Shown here piece after piece: positions 4,811 through 6,956 of a DNA stretch of 6,956 nucleotides. A model generated the notes under the pieces. The model was not told the DNA's origin. It saw only the letters and a program-made list of their open reading frames with translations, and made no database searches. The position numbers and the translations under genes were made by a program. How positions within the stretch are numbered: position 1 is the stretch's first letter; every line of letters starts with the position of its first letter. The stretch covers positions 1 to 6,956 of the forward strand of contig CALLNA010000292.1 in the NCBI GenBank assembly GCA_938005655.1. Direction: 5' to 3'. Source of the DNA: an uncultured Novosphingobium sp. (lineage in GTDB: Bacteria; Pseudomonadota; Alphaproteobacteria; Sphingomonadales; Sphingomonadaceae).

Positions 4811-6886
4811 ATGGCCGATCAGGCGATCCTAGAGAAACCGGCGGCGGCGGAGCCGTCCGCGAGCCCGGTGGAGACCAAGAAGACCTATTGCCGGGTCTGC
4901 ATGGTCCAGTGCGGGGTCGCGGTCGACGTGCAGGACAACAAGGTCGTCCGGATCAAGGGCGATTTCGAGCATCCGCTGACCAAGGGCTACACCTGCCCCA
5001 AGGGCCGCTCGATGGGCCAGGTGCTCCACCATCCCGACGCGATCGACCGCCCACTGATGCGCAAGGACGGCAGGCTCGTGCCGGTGTCGTGGGACGAGGC
5101 GCTGGACGACATCGCGGCCAGGCTGCGCCGGACGATCGACGCCCACGGCCCCCATGCGGTCGGCATGTATTTCGGCTCGGGGCTCGGCATCGATTCCTCG
5201 GGCTATGCGATGGAGGAGGCGTTCCACGCCGCGCTCGACGGCCCGCCCAAGTTCACCCCGCTGACCAACGACGGCACGGCCAAGACCATGCTGGCCGGCG
5301 CGATGGCCGGCAGCTTCGCGCTCGGCCCCCGGACCGACTACGATCACGTCGAGCTGCTGATCTACATCGGGACCAACCCGATGGTCAGCCACGCCCACAA
5401 CACGGGCATGTTCCAGCCCGGGATCAAGATCAAGGAAGTGGCCCGGCGCGGCGAGGTCTGGACGCTCGACCCGCTGCTGACCGAGAGCGCGCGGATGTCG
5501 ACGCGCCATATCGCGCCACATCCGGGCAAGGACTATGCGATTCTCGCCTGGATCGTGAAGGAGCTGATCGACCACGGCCCGCTGACGCCCAAGCAGGCCG
5601 TCCAGGGGCTGGAGCGCCTGCGCGAGAGCCTGGAGGGCTGGGACCGCGCCACGGCCGCGCAGGTCGCCGGGGTCGCCGAGCAGGACTGCCAGGACCTGCT
5701 CGACGCGATCCGCCGTCGCGGGCGCTGCGCGATCGAGACCGGCACCGGGATCACCATGTCGGCGGGCGCGAACCTGACGCAGTTCTTCGCCTGGACGATC
5801 ATGGTCCTGACCGGCTCGATGAACGAGACCGGCGGGGCCTGGTTCCATCCCGGCGTCATCTACCAGTTCGAGAACTTCGAGCTGCCGATCATGGAGAGCG
5901 CCTTCACCCCCGGGCCCAAGACCCGGCCCGACGTGAAGGGCATCATGGGCGAATGGCCCTGCGCCGTGCTCCCGGACGAGATCGAGGCCGGCAACATCCG
6001 CGCCTTCTTCAACTTCGGCGGGCACATCGTCCGCTCGTTCCCGGCGACCAACGCGCTGGTCGCCGCCTCGGCCAAGCTCGACCTGCACGTCAACTTCGAC
6101 ATCGTGCACAACGAATCCGTGGCCCTGGCGACCCACGTCCTGCCGCCCAAGTACGGGCTGGAGCGGGCCGAGTTCACCCGCTGGGACACGCTCCACTGGA
6201 ACGCCAACCTGCAATATACCCCGCCCCTGGTCGCGCCGATGGGCGAGCGGCGCTCGGCCTGGTGGATCATCGCGGAGGTCATGCGCCGCGCCGACCTGCC
6301 TGTGCCCAACCACGTGCCGCGCGACGACCGCGAGCCCGGCGCCGACGAGTTCATGCTGTCGAAGCTGATGGAATACGGCCGCTGCTCCTTCGCCGAGGTG
6401 CAGGACAAGCGCTACGTCGAGTTCCCGATCGAGTTCCCCGCCGCCTGGGTGGAGAAGCATTTCGAGCGGCTCGGCGGCTGGCGCCTCGCCGTGCCCGAGA
6501 TCATCGCCCAGTGGGAGCGGATGCGCGGCCGGGACGAGGCCGAGCGCGGCAAGCCGCGGCAGCTCGTCTATTCCCCGCGCCGCCAGCGCCGCAAGCTCAA
6601 CAGCCAGCTCGATTTCCTCGGCGAGCCGGCGGAGGTGCTGCTCCACCCCGACACCGCCGCCGAGCGCGGCGTCACGGACGGGATGCCGGTGCGGATCTCG
6701 ACCAAGGCCGGCGAGATCGTCATGGCCGCGCGGCTCGACCCGACGATGCTGCCGGGCGTGGTCTCGATCCCGCACGGCCACGGCGAGGCCAACGTCAACT
6801 TCCTGACCAGCACCGAGGACATCGACCCGCTGGGCGGGATGGCGCTGTTCTCCGGCGTGCCGGTGGAGATCGAACCGGCGGGCTAG
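4811..6886 (+). CDS. Molybdopterin-dependent oxidoreductase, DMSO-reductase superfamily, substrate unknown
   Basis: This complete 691-aa catalytic subunit binds a bis-molybdopterin (Mo or W) cofactor. The N-terminus has a [4Fe-4S] motif C27-x2-C30-x3-C34-x27-C62 ending in CPKGR, where K64 is the usual electron-relay Lys. Cofactor-binding motifs follow: IGTNPMVSHAHN, DPLLTESARMSTRHIAPHPGKD, TGTGITMSAGANLTQFFAW, TGSMNETGG, NFGGHIVRSFP and FDIVHNESVALATHVLP. A C-terminal dinucleotide-binding domain (about 585-691) has LLHPDTAAERGVTDG and GVVSIPHGHGEANVNFL. Aligned on NapA and FdhF (D-x-x-A-R/K-x-[C/U]), the metal-ligand position is M160 and the following His is L161, so it is not a formate dehydrogenase or Nap-type nitrate reductase. 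There is no twin-arginine signal, so it is predicted to be cytoplasmic. The ATG is preceded by GGGAG (4798-4802) at 8 nt. No Fe-S or membrane partner subunit lies beside it in this window. Confidence 0.88.
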   Translation: MADQAILEKPAAAEPSASPVETKKTYCRVCMVQCGVAVDVQDNKVVRIKGDFEHPLTKGYTCPKGRSMGQVLHHPDAIDRPLMRKDGRLVPVSWDEALDDIAARLRRTIDAHGPHAVGMYFGSGLGIDSSGYAMEEAFHAALDGPPKFTPLTNDGTAKTMLAGAMAGSFALGPRTDYDHVELLIYIGTNPMVSHAHNTGMFQPGIKIKEVARRGEVWTLDPLLTESARMSTRHIAPHPGKDYAILAWIVKELIDHGPLTPKQAVQGLERLRESLEGWDRATAAQVAGVAEQDCQDLLDAIRRRGRCAIETGTGITMSAGANLTQFFAWTIMVLTGSMNETGGAWFHPGVIYQFENFELPIMESAFTPGPKTRPDVKGIMGEWPCAVLPDEIEAGNIRAFFNFGGHIVRSFPATNALVAASAKLDLHVNFDIVHNESVALATHVLPPKYGLERAEFTRWDTLHWNANLQYTPPLVAPMGERRSAWWIIAEVMRRADLPVPNHVPRDDREPGADEFMLSKLMEYGRCSFAEVQDKRYVEFPIEFPAAWVEKHFERLGGWRLAVPEIIAQWERMRGRDEAERGKPRQLVYSPRRQRRKLNSQLDFLGEPAEVLLHPDTAAERGVTDGMPVRISTKAGEIVMAARLDPTMLPGVVSIPHGHGEANVNFLTSTEDIDPLGGMALFSGVPVEIEPAG

Positions 6887-6921
6887 GCCCTCCTTGCAGA
6901 CATTCCCATTCTCCTTCGTCG

Positions 6922-6940
6922 CCCCGGACTTGATCCGGGG
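6922..6940. repeat. REP-like palindrome CCCCGGA-CTTGA-TCCGGGG
   Basis: CCCCGGA (6922-6928) and TCCGGGG (6934-6940) form a perfect 7-bp stem with a 5-nt CTTGA loop, 36 nt past the oxidoreductase stop. From memory, sequences of the CCCGGACTTGATCCGGG type are dispersed in many copies between genes of alphaproteobacteria, including sphingomonads. It may also help end transcription or protect the 3' end of the upstream mRNA, but there is no U-tract directly after it. Only one copy is visible in this window. Confidence 0.6.
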
Positions 6941-6956
6941 GCCCCGCTTCCCCTTT

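Noticed and set aside
4829..6781. Long open frame (650 codons) on the minus strand opposite the oxidoreductase
   Set aside because: It is an antisense shadow caused by high GC; its translation is rich in His, Arg, Gly and Asp with no recognisable domain, whereas the plus-strand frame is a clear molybdoenzyme.
4783..6933. Long open frame (716 codons) on the plus strand in another frame over the oxidoreductase
   Set aside because: The translation is Arg/Pro/Gly-rich with no motifs; it is the GC-driven shadow of the true frame starting at 4811.

Overview
The window is compact, GC-rich chromosomal DNA, most likely from an alphaproteobacterium and probably a sphingomonad. This rests on three things: the mix of gene families (bacterial-type CrtI, a UPF0314/DUF2585 membrane protein, a GlpD C-terminus), short gaps with 4-nt GTGA gene overlaps, and a CCCCGGACTTGATCCGGGG palindrome of the type I recall being dispersed in alphaproteobacterial genomes. 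The genus is inferred, not proven. I see no tRNA, rRNA, CRISPR array, transposase or phage gene.

Layout from left to right. (1) The last 123 codons of an aerobic glycerol-3-phosphate dehydrogenase (glpD, +) end at 374. (2) A 77-bp convergent gap holds a stem-loop that could end transcription from either side. (3) A minus-strand pair follows, transcribed leftwards: crtI (phytoene desaturase, start 2508) and then a LOG-family nucleoside monophosphate phosphoribohydrolase. The two overlap by GTGA. (4) A 130-bp divergent gap separates crtI from a plus-strand pair: a PAT/MnaT-like N-acetyltransferase and a UPF0314 membrane protein, again overlapping by GTGA. (5) A 113-bp convergent gap comes before a minus-strand gene for a NYN-domain putative RNase with a C-terminal OST-HTH/LOTUS domain. 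(6) A 194-bp divergent gap carries a perfect 7-bp inverted repeat (CTGTCAC-N10-GTGACAG), a candidate operator. (7) It is followed by a complete 691-aa molybdopterin oxidoreductase of the DMSO-reductase superfamily with an N-terminal [4Fe-4S] motif. (8) The window ends in a short non-coding tail with the dispersed-type palindrome.

The genes do not form one obvious pathway. They read as separate housekeeping or accessory units: glycerol catabolism, carotenoid synthesis, nucleotide or cytokinin-like metabolism, amine acetylation, RNA metabolism and a redox enzyme of unknown substrate. I found no strong evidence for an undescribed multi-gene system. The points most worth following up are the oxidoreductase, which lacks the Cys/Sec and His expected at the metal site, the NYN-LOTUS protein, and the inverted repeat between these two genes.
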